Positions 1 to 10,400 of a stretch of 64,000 bases of DNA are shown here, in pieces. How positions within the stretch are numbered: position 1 is the first letter of the stretch; every line of letters begins with the position of its first letter. This stretch comes from Myxococcus fulvus. Lineage in GTDB: Bacteria > Myxococcota > Myxococcia > Myxococcales > Myxococcaceae. A program made the translations under genes and the position numbers. The notes below the pieces were generated by a model. It worked only from the letters and a program-made list of their open reading frames with translations. It had not been told where the DNA came from and made no database searches. The stretch lies in NCBI RefSeq assembly GCF_900111765.1, contig NZ_FOIB01000007.1:1-64000 (forward strand), read 5' to 3'.

Positions 1-1584
1 GGCGTGAGGCGTGCGGAGGGCCTGGGCCTCGAAGAGGGAGTGGAGGGTGGCGTCCTCGGGGTAGCGGACGTGCTCGCCCTGGAAGTCGGAGAGCAACTGG
101 ACGTGCTCATCCTGGGTGAGCAGCGGCAGCTCGGACAGGCGGGTGTCCGGGTTGACGGCCACCGCGCCGAGCAGCGTGTAGAAGTGCCCACGCAGCCGCT
201 GGACCGTCGTCACGTCGAAGAGGTCGGTGTTGTACTCGAGCCAGCCGAAGATCTCGTCGGGCCGGTCCTCACGCAGCTCCAGCAGCAGGTCGAACTTGGC
301 CGAGCCCGGGTCCACGAGCAGATACGTGGACTGGAGCCCCGGCATGGACAGGTCCTGCCGCGGGGTGTTCTGGAAGCTGAACATCACCTGGAACAGCGGG
401 TGACGGCTCAGGTCGCGCGGGGGCTGCAGCTCCTCGACGAGCTTCTCGAACGGCAGCTCCTGGTGCGCGTACGCCGCCATGCACACGTCCTTCGCGCGGC
501 GCAGCAGCTCGCGGAAGGTGGGGTTGCCGCCCAGGTCATTGCGCAGCACCAGCGTGTTGACGAAGAAGCCGATCAACGACTCCAGCTCCGGCACGTTGCG
601 GCCGGCGATGGGTGAGCCGACGGTGATGTCCGTCTGCCGCGAGTGACGGTGCATCAGCGTCTGGAACGTCGCCAGCAACGTCATGAAGAGGGTGGCGCCC
701 TCCTGCTGGCTCACTTCCTTCAGCGCGCGCGTGAGCGCCACGGGGAGCGTGACGAACTGACGCGAGCCCCGGTACGTCTGGCGCACGGGACGCGGCCTGT
801 CGGTGGGCAGCTCCAGCGGCGCGGGCAGCGTCTTCAGGTGCTGCTTCCAGAAGTCGAGCTCGACGCGCAGCCGCTCGCCCTGCATCCGCTCGCGCTGCCA
901 CTCCGCGAAGTCGGAGTACTGGATGGCCAGCTCGGGGATCGCGGGCGACTGTCCGCTGACCTCCGCGGCGTAGAACGTCATCAGCTCGCGCACGAAGACG
1001 CCCAGCGACCAGCGGTCCGTCACCAGGTGGTGCATGGTGACGAGCGCCACGTGGTTGTCGGGCCCCAGGCGCAGCACCTTGCCTCGCAGCAGCGGGCCCT
1101 TCGCCAGGTCGAACAGGCGCTGGGACTCCTCGCTGGTGCGGCGCTCCACCTCCGCGTCCTGCTCCTCCTTGGCCAGCGCGGAGATGTCCTCCACGGGGAT
1201 GGTCAGCGTCAGCTCCGGCAGGACGACCTGCACGGGGAGCCCGTCGTCGCGCGCGGCGAACACCGTGCGCAGCGACTCGTGCCGGCGCACCACCTGGTTC
1301 ACGCACCGCTCCAGCAGCGCGATGTCCAGCGTGCCGGTGAATTGCACGGTGATGTGGACGTTGTAGGCGAACGCCTGACCGCCCTCCAACTGGTCCACCA
1401 CCCACAGGCGCTGCTGCGGGAAGGACGCGGGCGCGGGCTCGGTGCTGGCGCGACGCGGGATGGTCCGCTCGAGCGCCTGGGCCGACGAGGCCTGCAGCTG
1501 GCCCTTCTTCTCCTTGAGGAGCAACTCGTACAGCGCGCGCTGCTTGGGAGTGAGCTTGTCGAGGTTCTTGGAACTACCGCTCAT
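1..1584 (-). CDS. Hybrid-line NRPS, N-terminal condensation domain (3' end beyond window)
   Basis: The gene starts at ATG 1584 and is still open at base 1, so only its first 528 codons are visible. They hold a short helical N-terminus (LTPKQRALYELL) typical of a condensation domain that follows a PKS protein. A complete C domain comes next, with later-region motifs such as VGSPIAGR, GFFVNTLVLR and HPLFQVMFSFQN. The final residues (LFEAQALRTPH) are the usual lead-in to an adenylation domain. The protein would condense an amino acid with the acyl chain from the PKS encoded 98 bp upstream. The catalytic motif reads HHLVTDR near residue 187: both His and the Asp are present, but the final Gly of HHxxxDG is Arg. 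Activity is therefore likely but not assured. Substrate and later modules cannot be seen. Confidence 0.93.
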   Translation of the reverse strand, partial: MSGSSKNLDKLTPKQRALYELLLKEKKGQLQASSAQALERTIPRRASTEPAPASFPQQRLWVVDQLEGGQAFAYNVHITVQFTGTLDIALLERCVNQVVRRHESLRTVFAARDDGLPVQVVLPELTLTIPVEDISALAKEEQDAEVERRTSEESQRLFDLAKGPLLRGKVLRLGPDNHVALVTMHHLVTDRWSLGVFVRELMTFYAAEVSGQSPAIPELAIQYSDFAEWQRERMQGERLRVELDFWKQHLKTLPAPLELPTDRPRPVRQTYRGSRQFVTLPVALTRALKEVSQQEGATLFMTLLATFQTLMHRHSRQTDITVGSPIAGRNVPELESLIGFFVNTLVLRNDLGGNPTFRELLRRAKDVCMAAYAHQELPFEKLVEELQPPRDLSRHPLFQVMFSFQNTPRQDLSMPGLQSTYLLVDPGSAKFDLLLELREDRPDEIFGWLEYNTDLFDVTTVQRLRGHFYTLLGAVAVNPDTRLSELPLLTQDEHVQLLSDFQGEHVRYPEDATLHSLFEAQALRTPHA

Positions 1585-1682
1585 TGCTGGACTCCGGGTC
1601 CTCCGGTGGCTGGGATGTCCCAGGGCGGAGGTAAGGTTCGAGAGGGCCGGAGCTCGCCGGCCCGAAAAGGGTGCAGGGCCGG

Positions 1683-4600
1683 CTATCGCGAGCGACGCGC
1701 GAGCTCGGCTTCGATTTCTTCGTCACTGAGGTTGGCCAGCTCATCGAGCGCGGCCTGACTGGCGGCCTCTTCCAGCGCCGCCTGATGGTCCGCCACCAGC
1801 TTCGCCAGCGAGGCCACCGTGGCGGCCTCGAAGAGCTTCGCCAGGGGAATGTCCAGGTCGAACTGGGTGCGCAGCCGTCCCGCCACGCGCGTGGCCAGGA
1901 GCGAGTGTCCGCCCAGGTCGAAGAAGTTGTCGTTGAGGCCCACGGAGTCGACGCCGAGGACCTCCTGCCAGAGCGCCGCGAGCTGCTTCTCCAGCTCGGA
2001 GCCGGGCGCGACGAAGGGCGTCTTCGAGCGCCGTGGCTTGCCGGCCGCGCGTGCTCCCGCGACGGGCTGTGACGTCTCGCGCTGAATCCACAGCCGCCAG
2101 CGCTGCGCCAGGTCACCGGTGGCGACCACCACCTGGCCGTCCACCCCGAGCGTCACCAGTCGGCGCACCGCCTCCGCGCCCTCCGCGGGCGTCATGGCGT
2201 ACTGGTCCATGCTGGTGCGCACGTTCGTGTGCTTCGTCTCCTCGGGCCACGGGTCCCACGACGCGCTCACCCAGCGCGTCCCGCTGCGGCCCGCGCGCGC
2301 CTGCGCGAAGGCATCCATGAAGAGGTTCGAGGACGCGTACGTCAGGTAGCCCAGGCCGCCGAGCACCGCGGCGTTGGACGAGAAGAGCAGCACGAAGTCG
2401 GCCGAGCGGCGGCTCAGCACCTGCTCCAGCGCATACGTGCCATGGACCTTGGGACCGAACTGAGTCTCGGACTCGCTCCGGCCGATGTCCGTCAGCGGGT
2501 TGTAGAGCGACGGGCCCTGCGTGACGCCCGCGCAGTGGAGCACGCCGTTCAACGCGCCGAAGCGGGCCTCCACCTTGGCGACGGCGGCCTCCAGTTGCGC
2601 CGCGTCCGCGACGTCCGCGTGCACCACCATCACCTGAGCGCCTGCCTGCTCCAGCTCGCGCACTCGGAGGATGCGGCGCGCCACGGCGTCGTCCTCAGGA
2701 TGCGTGGCCAGGTATCCGTCCCACTCGGACGGCGCGGGCAGCGCCGTGCGACCCAGCAGCGCGATGCGCGCGTGGAGCGTGCGCGCCAGGTGCTCGGCCA
2801 GCATCAGGCCGACCCCGCCCAGACCTCCGGTGATGAGGTACACGCCCTTCTCACGCAGCGGCGTGGGGGCCTCGCCCACGGGCTCCAGGCGCAGCGGCGA
2901 GTGCGTCTGCGCGTAACGGAGGCTGCCGCGCCACGCGACCACGGCGTCACGCGAGCGCTGGCTCAGCTCGGCGAGCAGTCGCTCCGCGAGCTTCTCCACC
3001 GCCGGGCTCCCGGGCGCGGGGGCGACGACGTCGAGGCAGCGCGTGGAGACGTGCTCCTGCTCCTGGGGAATCACCTTGCAGGGTCCCAGCAGCGTGGCCT
3101 TCTCGGGGAGCGCGGTGCCCTCGCCCGCGACGTCCTGCACGCGGTCCGTCACGATTTCGATGCGCACCGGGCGCGACGTGTCGCCCTTCGCGAGCGCCTG
3201 CCCCAGGTGCAACAGGCTGTAGTAGCCCGTGTCCTGGACCTTGCGGAACAGCTCGGGGCTGGACGGCTCCTCGCCCGAGGAGCCCAGGCTCCACAGGTGC
3301 ACCACCACCGAGGGGCTCAGGTCCTGGTCGGCCAGGTCCTTCCACAGCGTCGCGTAGTCACCGCGCAGCCGCGCATCCAGCGCATACCGCTTCGCCGCGT
3401 CGCGCATGAAGGCGCCGCCCTGGCGCACGCGCACCACGTCCTGTCCGGCTTCCTCCAGTCGACGGGCCAGCGCCTCGCCGACGCCCAGGCCGTCCACGAA
3501 GAGCACCCAGCAGCGGCGCTCCTGCAGCGCCTTGCGGTCCAGCGCGATGGGCGCCGTGCGGTGCCACGCGGGGACATGGAACCAGTCCGCGACGTCCGCG
3601 AGCTTTCCTTGCGGTGCCTGGGGAGAAACGGCCTGCGTGGGCTCGGCGCGCGCGGCGGGGGCCACCCAGTAGCGCTGTCGCTCGAAGGGGTAGGTGGGCA
3701 GCGGCACGCGGCGGAGGCCACGGTCCTCGTTCACGTCGTCCCAGTCCACCTCCACGCCGTCCAACCAGAGCTGGCCCAGCGTGCTGAGCACGGAGGCCAG
3801 CGCGGGCAGCGAGTCCGCGACGCTGGTCCTGATGGCGCGCGTCCCAGTGGTGCCCGCCAACGCGCGAGCGCGCTCGACCAGTGCACCCGGGGTTCCCATC
3901 GTGAGGACGACGCGGGTGGGCTCCTTCACCAGCTCGCGCAGCGCATCGTCCAGGCGGGACGTGTTGCTCGCCGCGTCCATCCAGGTCTCCGGGCGCATGG
4001 CCTCGGCGTCCGTGACGAAGGCGCCCGTCGCCGCGGAGAGCAGCGGCATCTCGGGAGACTTCAGCCCCGAGCCCGTCAGTCCTCGACGCTGATTGCTCGG
4101 GTCACCGAGCAGCGCCATCGTCAGGGCCTTCTCCAGCGGGAGCGCACCGGAGAGCGCCGCCGCGACCCACGCGCCGATGCCCTCTCCGAGCACGGACTCG
4201 GGTACCAGGCCCCAGGTCATCCACAGACGCGCCAGGGCGTACTGTTCGACGAAGCGAGCCATCGTGCCCAGGGGCTCGGGCAGCGAGGGCCGGCGGCCGT
4301 CCTCGGGATACATCGCGGCGCTCAGGTCCAGGCCCAACGGCGAGCGCAGCCGCTTCGCGCAGGCGTCCACCTCCGCGCGGAACGCCGGCTCCGAGCGGTA
4401 GAGCGACTCCAGCGGCGTGCCCACTCCGGCATCGGAGAAGAGGAACGACACGGGCCGCTGGCTCGTCTCGTGCGTCGCCGTGAGGACGCGCTGGGGCTCG
4501 GCCATGCGCAGCACGCGCACGGCGTCCTGGACGTCACGAGCGACGAGGACCCTGCGGTGCGAGTGCGCCTTGCGGCCCACCTGGAGCGTGTGGGCCACGT

Positions 4601-6056
4601 CAGAGAGCGACAGCTCGGGATGGGACTCCAGGTGCTGCGCGAGCCGCGCGGTCGCCGTGTCGAGCGCCGTGTGGCTGCGCGCCGACAGCACGAGCAGCTC
4701 CCAGGGGCGGCTCGCGGAGGACGCGGGCGTGGCGGGCGCCTCCTCGAGGATGACGTGCGCGTTGGTGCCGCCGATGCCGAACGAGCTCACGCCCGCGCGC
4801 CGGGGCGTGCGCCCACGGGGCCACGGCTGGAGCGCGGTGTTCACGTAGAAGGGACCGCTGTCGAAGTCGATCTGCGGGTTGGGCGACTCGAAGTGGAGGC
4901 TGGGCGGGAGCTGCTGGTGCTTCATCGCGAGGATGGCCTTGAGCAGGCTCGCGCTGCCGGCCGCCGCGTCCAGGTGCCCCACGTTCGTCTTCACCGAGCC
5001 GATGGGGATGCTGCGACGCCCCTTGGTCTTGTTGCCGAAGGCCTTCGTCAGCGCGCGCACCTCGATGGGGTCTCCCAGCGCGGTGCCGGTGCCGTGCGCC
5101 TCCACGTAGTGGATGCTGTCCGCGGACACCTCGGCGGCGGCGAGCGCGTCCTTGATGACGGTGGCCTGCCCCTGCACGCTGGGCGCGGTGAAGCTGGCCT
5201 TCACGGCGCCGTCGTTGTTGATGGCCGAGCCCTTGATGACGGCGTGGATGGTGTCGCCGTCGGCGAGCGCGTCCTCCAGCCGCTTGAGGACGACAAGGCC
5301 GATGCCGCTGCCGAAGATGGTGCCCGCGGCCTTCGCGTCGAACGCGCGGCAGTGGCCGTCCGGCGAGACGATGCCGCCGTACTGGTACAGGTAGCCCACG
5401 TTCTGCGGGACGTTGATGGCCACGCCGCCCGCCACGGCCATCCGGCACTCGTCGGCGAGCAGCGCCTGTCCGGCCAGGTGCAGCGCGACCAGCGCGGTGG
5501 AGCACGCGGTGTGCACCGAGTAGGCGGGGCCGCGCAGGTTGAGCCGGTGCGCCACGCGCGTGGTGAGGAAGGCCAGGTCGTTGCCCAGGCCAATCTCGAA
5601 CGGGTCCAAGCCACCCAGCGCGGCGGGGTTCGAGAAGAGGTTGAAGACGTACGTGTCCGTGCGCGCGCCCGCGTACACGCCGATGCGGCCCTTGAATCGC
5701 TCGGTGTCGTAGCCCGCGTGCTCCAGGGCCTCCACGGCGCACTCCAGGAAGACGCGCTGCTGCGGGTCCATCACCTCCGCTTCCTTGGGGGTGACGCCGA
5801 AGTAGCCCGCGTCGAACAGGTCCGCGTCCTCCAGGACGGCCGCGGCCTTCACGTAGTTCGGGTCCGAGCGCACGGCGGCGGTGTCGAGCGCGCTGGGCTC
5901 CAGGTCCGCGTCCTCCAGGAACCGGATGGACTCCACGCCGTCGCGCAGGTTCCTCCAGAAGGCCTCCAGGTCGCGCGCCCCCGGGAACCGCCCCGCCATG
6001 CCGATGACGGCGATCTCCAGTCCGGTGGTGTCCGCGTTGGACGAATCCGTGGCCAT
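1683..6056 (-). CDS. PKS module KS-AT(degenerate)-KR-ACP
   Basis: This 1457-residue type I PKS module reads from ATG 6056, which has a GGGAGAG Shine-Dalgarno sequence 6 bases away. A TTG at 6080 is a less likely start. The KS is intact: TACSTA with active Cys near residue 185, then VEAHGTGT and KTNVGHLD. The AT region is a remnant. The usual GHSxGE reads GEGIGA near residue 624, so the catalytic Ser is lost. The first FPGQGSQ motif reads FSDAGVG, and the stretch that should carry the HAFH specificity motif is absent, making the region roughly 130 residues short. The KR looks active (GGLGGVG near 1077; SSN and YASSN near 1237). The ACP has GGHSL near 1384. The C-terminus ends in a short acidic docking-like helix (LSDEEIEAELARR). 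The next gene is the NRPS, so the module should hand over to a C domain. Extender loading must come from elsewhere, or the module may not elongate. Confidence 0.95.
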   Translation of the reverse strand: MATDSSNADTTGLEIAVIGMAGRFPGARDLEAFWRNLRDGVESIRFLEDADLEPSALDTAAVRSDPNYVKAAAVLEDADLFDAGYFGVTPKEAEVMDPQQRVFLECAVEALEHAGYDTERFKGRIGVYAGARTDTYVFNLFSNPAALGGLDPFEIGLGNDLAFLTTRVAHRLNLRGPAYSVHTACSTALVALHLAGQALLADECRMAVAGGVAINVPQNVGYLYQYGGIVSPDGHCRAFDAKAAGTIFGSGIGLVVLKRLEDALADGDTIHAVIKGSAINNDGAVKASFTAPSVQGQATVIKDALAAAEVSADSIHYVEAHGTGTALGDPIEVRALTKAFGNKTKGRRSIPIGSVKTNVGHLDAAAGSASLLKAILAMKHQQLPPSLHFESPNPQIDFDSGPFYVNTALQPWPRGRTPRRAGVSSFGIGGTNAHVILEEAPATPASSASRPWELLVLSARSHTALDTATARLAQHLESHPELSLSDVAHTLQVGRKAHSHRRVLVARDVQDAVRVLRMAEPQRVLTATHETSQRPVSFLFSDAGVGTPLESLYRSEPAFRAEVDACAKRLRSPLGLDLSAAMYPEDGRRPSLPEPLGTMARFVEQYALARLWMTWGLVPESVLGEGIGAWVAAALSGALPLEKALTMALLGDPSNQRRGLTGSGLKSPEMPLLSAATGAFVTDAEAMRPETWMDAASNTSRLDDALRELVKEPTRVVLTMGTPGALVERARALAGTTGTRAIRTSVADSLPALASVLSTLGQLWLDGVEVDWDDVNEDRGLRRVPLPTYPFERQRYWVAPAARAEPTQAVSPQAPQGKLADVADWFHVPAWHRTAPIALDRKALQERRCWVLFVDGLGVGEALARRLEEAGQDVVRVRQGGAFMRDAAKRYALDARLRGDYATLWKDLADQDLSPSVVVHLWSLGSSGEEPSSPELFRKVQDTGYYSLLHLGQALAKGDTSRPVRIEIVTDRVQDVAGEGTALPEKATLLGPCKVIPQEQEHVSTRCLDVVAPAPGSPAVEKLAERLLAELSQRSRDAVVAWRGSLRYAQTHSPLRLEPVGEAPTPLREKGVYLITGGLGGVGLMLAEHLARTLHARIALLGRTALPAPSEWDGYLATHPEDDAVARRILRVRELEQAGAQVMVVHADVADAAQLEAAVAKVEARFGALNGVLHCAGVTQGPSLYNPLTDIGRSESETQFGPKVHGTYALEQVLSRRSADFVLLFSSNAAVLGGLGYLTYASSNLFMDAFAQARAGRSGTRWVSASWDPWPEETKHTNVRTSMDQYAMTPAEGAEAVRRLVTLGVDGQVVVATGDLAQRWRLWIQRETSQPVAGARAAGKPRRSKTPFVAPGSELEKQLAALWQEVLGVDSVGLNDNFFDLGGHSLLATRVAGRLRTQFDLDIPLAKLFEAATVASLAKLVADHQAALEEAASQAALDELANLSDEEIEAELARRSR

Positions 6057-6076
6057 GTCTCTCTCCCGAGTCCCGC

Positions 6077-7375
6077 TCAAGTGTCGACCTTCCTCGCCCG
6101 CTGCTGCTTCAGCGCGCTCCTGCGCCGCTGACGCCGCCCCTCGTCTTCCGCGTCCTCATCGCCTTCGTCCCCGCTCACCGGGTCCGAGGCGAGCCCCACC
6201 CGACGGACCAGGTCCTCGATGTGGTGACGCGCCTTCGTCGTTCCGTGCTCTTCGCGAAGCTGCTCGCCCAGCCGCGCCGCCGTGGCGCGCGGGCCCGTGT
6301 CCTCGTGCGCCGCGCGCAGTGCCGCCGCGAGTCGCTCCACGCTCAGCTCGCCGATGGGAATCGCCGGTCCACCGCAGCCGCGCTCCTGGACGACCTCGCC
6401 CCAGGTGAACTGGTCATACGTGTGCGGTACGACGACCTGGGGGATGCCCGCGCGGAACGCCGCGCCCGTGGTCCCCGCGCCGCCGTGGTGCACCACGCAC
6501 GACACCCGCGAGAACAGCCACGAGTGCGGCACCTGTCCCAGCGCGTGCACCGTCGGAGGCAGGGCGCGCTGGCCCAGGCCGCTCCAGCCGTGCTGGATGA
6601 GGGCCCGTCGCCCCGAGCGCTCGGCGGCGGCCACCAGCGTGTCCGTCAGCGCCGCGGAGTCCGCGTGCGTCATGCTGCCGAAGGTGATGCACACCGGCGC
6701 CTCGCCCTCCGCCAGGAACGCGGCCAGCTCCGCATCCGGCGTGAAGTCCGGCTCGTCGAGCAGGCAGTAGCCGACGGTGTGGTGATGCGCCGGCGCGTCG
6801 GACGCGGGCGGGCGCACGTGCCGGCTCAGCGCGGTGAGGACCAGCTGCGGTGAGAGTCCATCCACCAGCGGGTTGTCGAGCGGAGGCAGTCGCAGGGACT
6901 CGCGCAGGGGGTTCACCAGTCCGCGCACCGCGGCCTGGAACGCCGGGCTCCCGCCGCCGCTGCCGCTGTGCTCCACGAGCACCGTCACGAAGGGCAGGTG
7001 CGTGAGGTCGTGCACCATGCGGGCGGCGGGCTGGACGCGTCCACTGACGAGGACATCGGCGTTGCGGCACGCGGCGCGCAGGTCCTCCAGCATGAGGGGC
7101 ACGGCCTCGGCGAGGGGCTGGAAGAGCTGGAGCATGCCTCCAGCGGAGTGGGCGACCGCGGGGTTGCCCATCATCGCCTGGGTGATGCCGCTCTGTGCGT
7201 CCCGCAGGTCCGGGCCCACGGGCGCGAACTCCAGGCCGTGGTGTCGCGCCAGGGCCTCGTACGAAGGCGCGGCGGCGAGCACCGGCTGATGGCCGTGTCG
7301 CTTGAGCTCGACGGCCAGGGCCACGAAGGGCTGGACGTCACCGAGAGACCCGAAGTTGGTGAGGATGACTCGCAT
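6077..7375 (-). CDS. GT1-family (GT-B) glycosyltransferase with Arg-rich C-terminal tail
   Basis: This 432-residue NDP-sugar-dependent glycosyltransferase belongs to the macrolide and antibiotic glycosyltransferase group. The N-terminus has the GT-B opening (NFGSLGDVQPFVALA). The donor-binding segment HHGGAGTTGAAFRAGIP, followed by PHTYDQFTW, matches the C-terminal domain of UGT, GtfA or OleD-like enzymes. The gene lies inside the megasynthase unit: 31 bp after the PKS that ends at 7407 and about 20 bp before ATG 6056 of the next PKS. It therefore probably glycosylates the product or an intermediate; a self-protection role is the alternative. Oddly, the last 30 residues form a charged tail (DEDAEDEG, then LKQQRARKVD) that closely resembles the C-terminal tails of two neighbouring megasynthases. 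I do not know that tail from this family. Sugar donor and acceptor cannot be read from the sequence. Confidence 0.93.
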   Translation of the reverse strand: MRVILTNFGSLGDVQPFVALAVELKRHGHQPVLAAAPSYEALARHHGLEFAPVGPDLRDAQSGITQAMMGNPAVAHSAGGMLQLFQPLAEAVPLMLEDLRAACRNADVLVSGRVQPAARMVHDLTHLPFVTVLVEHSGSGGGSPAFQAAVRGLVNPLRESLRLPPLDNPLVDGLSPQLVLTALSRHVRPPASDAPAHHHTVGYCLLDEPDFTPDAELAAFLAEGEAPVCITFGSMTHADSAALTDTLVAAAERSGRRALIQHGWSGLGQRALPPTVHALGQVPHSWLFSRVSCVVHHGGAGTTGAAFRAGIPQVVVPHTYDQFTWGEVVQERGCGGPAIPIGELSVERLAAALRAAHEDTGPRATAARLGEQLREEHGTTKARHHIEDLVRRVGLASDPVSGDEGDEDAEDEGRRQRRRSALKQQRARKVDT

Positions 7376-7406
7376 GGTGCGGGGGCAGGGTCGACCGCGG
7401 GCCGAC

Positions 7407-10400
7407 TCAGCCCTCGTCCTCCGCTTCCTCGTCGTCGGAGCGCCGACGGGAGCGCTGTCGCTGGAGGTTCTGCTTGCGGCGCTGCACCGTGGACTCGCGC
7501 TCGTCCGTCTCTGTCTGCACCGTGCCCGCCTCGGGAGGCTGGAGCAGGGCGGCCAGGGCCTTCACCGTGACGCCTTCGTAGAGGCTGGAGGCGGGCACGC
7601 TGATGTCCAGGCGCCGCTTGAGCCGATCACTGAGCTGCACGGCGATGAGCGAGTCGCCGCCCAGCTCGAAGAAGTTGTCCTGGATGCCGATGGGCGCGAC
7701 GCCGAGCGTCTGCTGCCACAGCTCCGTGAGCGTGCGCTCCATCTCCGTCGTGGGCGCGACGTAGGCGCTGCGCAGGTTCGACGGCCGGGGATGCTGCGGC
7801 CGCGCGGCTGGGGTGGCTGAGTCCACCACCTCGACGGCACGGGGCCGCGCCTGACGCGCCACGGGGTCGTGCGTGGACACCACCCACCAGGCGCCCTCGG
7901 TCTGCGAGAGCACGCGCGCGAGGGCCTCGGCGCCCTGCTCGGGAGCGATGGCCAGCCGGTCCAGGGCCTCACCCCGTGCACCGGGGTGCGCGCCGTAGTC
8001 CTCCACGCGCACCACGTCCCAATCCAGGCTCACCCACCGCCGACCCGCGCGAGTCGCCGCCTGGGCGAAGGTGTCCTGCCACGCGCTCGCCGCCGTGTGC
8101 GCGACGGTGGCCATGCCGCCCAGCACGGAGGAGATGGAGGACGCCACCACGCGGAAGTCCAGGGGACGCTCGCCGAGCACCTGGTCGAGCAGCGCCAGTC
8201 CCCGCACGCGCGCGTCGAAGTGCCACGCGCTCTCGTCGGGTCCCGTCTCGGAGACGAGCCGCGCCACCTGCTCGCGCGGCAGCCAGGCCCCGTACACCAC
8301 GCCGTGCAAGGCACCGAAGCGCGCCAACGCGGCATCCACCGCTTCGCGCAGGGACTCCTGCCTCGTCACGTCGACGGAGAGGACGACGACCTCGGCGCCC
8401 AGGGTCTCCAACTGACGAGCCCTCCGGATGCGCTGCGACAGGGGATGCGCATCCCCGTGCTGGGACAGGTGCGCGTCCCAGTGCTCGCGCGATGGCAGGT
8501 CCGAGGGCTCCAGGCAGACCAGCTTCGCGCCGGGAGAGATGCTCGCGAGGGCGCGTGCGTTCATCGCGCCCACGCCGCTGAGACCGTGCACCAGCAGGTA
8601 CACGCCACCCGGGCGCGAGAGGACCTGTGCGCCCGTCGCATCGGGCAGCGGCAACGGCTCCAACGTGCGGACCCAGCGGTGCGGACCTCGCAGCGCGACC
8701 ACCGTGTCCAGGGCCGTCGAGCGCAGCTCCGCGCGCAGGGACTGGAGGCTGGCGGGGGCCAGCTTGAAGTCCGCGTCCATCACCACGTCGACGTGGCGCA
8801 AGCGCAGGAATGGCTGCTCCTGCGAGACGACCTGACAGGGGCCCAGCACCGTGGCCTTGTCCGCAGAGAGGGCCTCGTCGCCCGTCACCTCGTGGACGTG
8901 GTTGGTCACCACCCAGATGGAGCAGGGCCTCTCGGGGGCGTGCTCGACGAGGGCACGCGCGAGGGCGACGAGTGAGTGGTACCCGCTCGCCTGCGCCTGC
9001 GCGAAGGACGTGGGGAGCCCGGGCGTGAGGCTCCACAGGTGCAGCACGGCGTCGGGAAGCAGGCCCGCGTCGCGCAGCGCGCCGAGCAGCGCGCGGAAGT
9101 CCGACAGGGAGCCGGGAGCGACGGTGAACTCGGAGTCCCCCGTGCGACTGAAGGCCGTACCCGGGCGCACGCGGAGGACTCGCCGCTCCTCGCCGGGGGC
9201 GGCCGACAGGAGCGCGTCGGTGGGAGAGGCCTCGTCCTCGAACACCAGCCAGACGCGAGGCGTGGCCCCTCGCGCGACGAGCGAGGACGACAGCGGGGCG
9301 CGCTTCCAGGACGGCACATGGAACCAGCGCTCCAGCGGCTCCTGGACGAGCGCGGTCTCCGTGGCGACAGGCGTGCTCTTCACTTCGGAGGACGTCGTGC
9401 TTCGCGTCTCCGGCTCCACCCAGAAGCGCTGACGCTCGAACGGGTAGGTGGGGAGGGGCAGCCGCTGGCGTCGCTCCTCGCCGTGGAAGCCCTTCCAGTC
9501 CACGGTGACGCCCGCGAGCCAGAGCCCACCCAGCGTCGTGTACGCGAGCGGCGGAGTGCCCGGCGCCACGGTATCCTGCGACGTCGGCATGGACGCGAGC
9601 ACCGGGCGCGACGCGGCGGTGTCGGGATGCCTCCGCGCGAGCCTGCTGAGCACCTGTCCCGGTCCGCATTCGAGCAGCACGCGCTTCGGGTCCGACAACA
9701 GGGCGTGGAGCCCGTCGGCGAAGCGCACCGCGCCGCGCAGGTGCTGTGCCCAGTACCGCGGGCTCGTCGCCTGCTCGGTGGTGATCCACGTCCCGGTGAC
9801 GTTGGAGACGAAGGGCAGGGTGGGCGGCCGCAGCGGCATGGCCGCCGCGCGCGCGGTGAAGGCGTCGAGGATGGGGTCCATCATCGACGAGTGGAACGCA
9901 TGCGACGTGGCGAGCACGTGGCTGCGCACACCGGCCTCCTCGAGCTGGCGGCGCACGCGCTCCACCGCTTCGTGCGGCCCGGAGACGACACACTGCATGG
10001 GCGAGTTCACCGCGGCGAGGCTCAGCTCGGTGCCCAGGTAGGGGCGCACCTCGTCCTCGCTCAGCGGCACGGCCAGCATCGCCCCGGACGGGAGCGACTG
10101 CATCAGCCGTCCACGCGCCGCCACCAACTGGAGCGCGTGCTCCAACGAGAAGACACCCGCGAGGCACGCGGCCACGTACTCACCGATGCTGTGGCCCACC
10201 ATCGCCGCGGGCTTCACGCCCCAGGACATCCACAGTCGCGCGGTGGCGTACTCGAGGACGAAGAGCGCGGGCTGGGTGAGCTCCGTCCTCGCCAGCGTGC
10301 GCTCGTTCTCCTCCTGCGTGCCGGACTTCGGATACAGCACGTCGCGCAGGTCCTTGCCGCCCAGGTGCGGAACGAGCAGCGTCGCGCACCGGTCCACCTC

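Noticed and set aside
2229-6131. 1300-residue open frame on the plus strand
   Set aside because: It is an antisense shadow of the PKS at 1683-6056, low in complexity and rich in Arg, Ala, Gln and His. High GC leaves such frames open.
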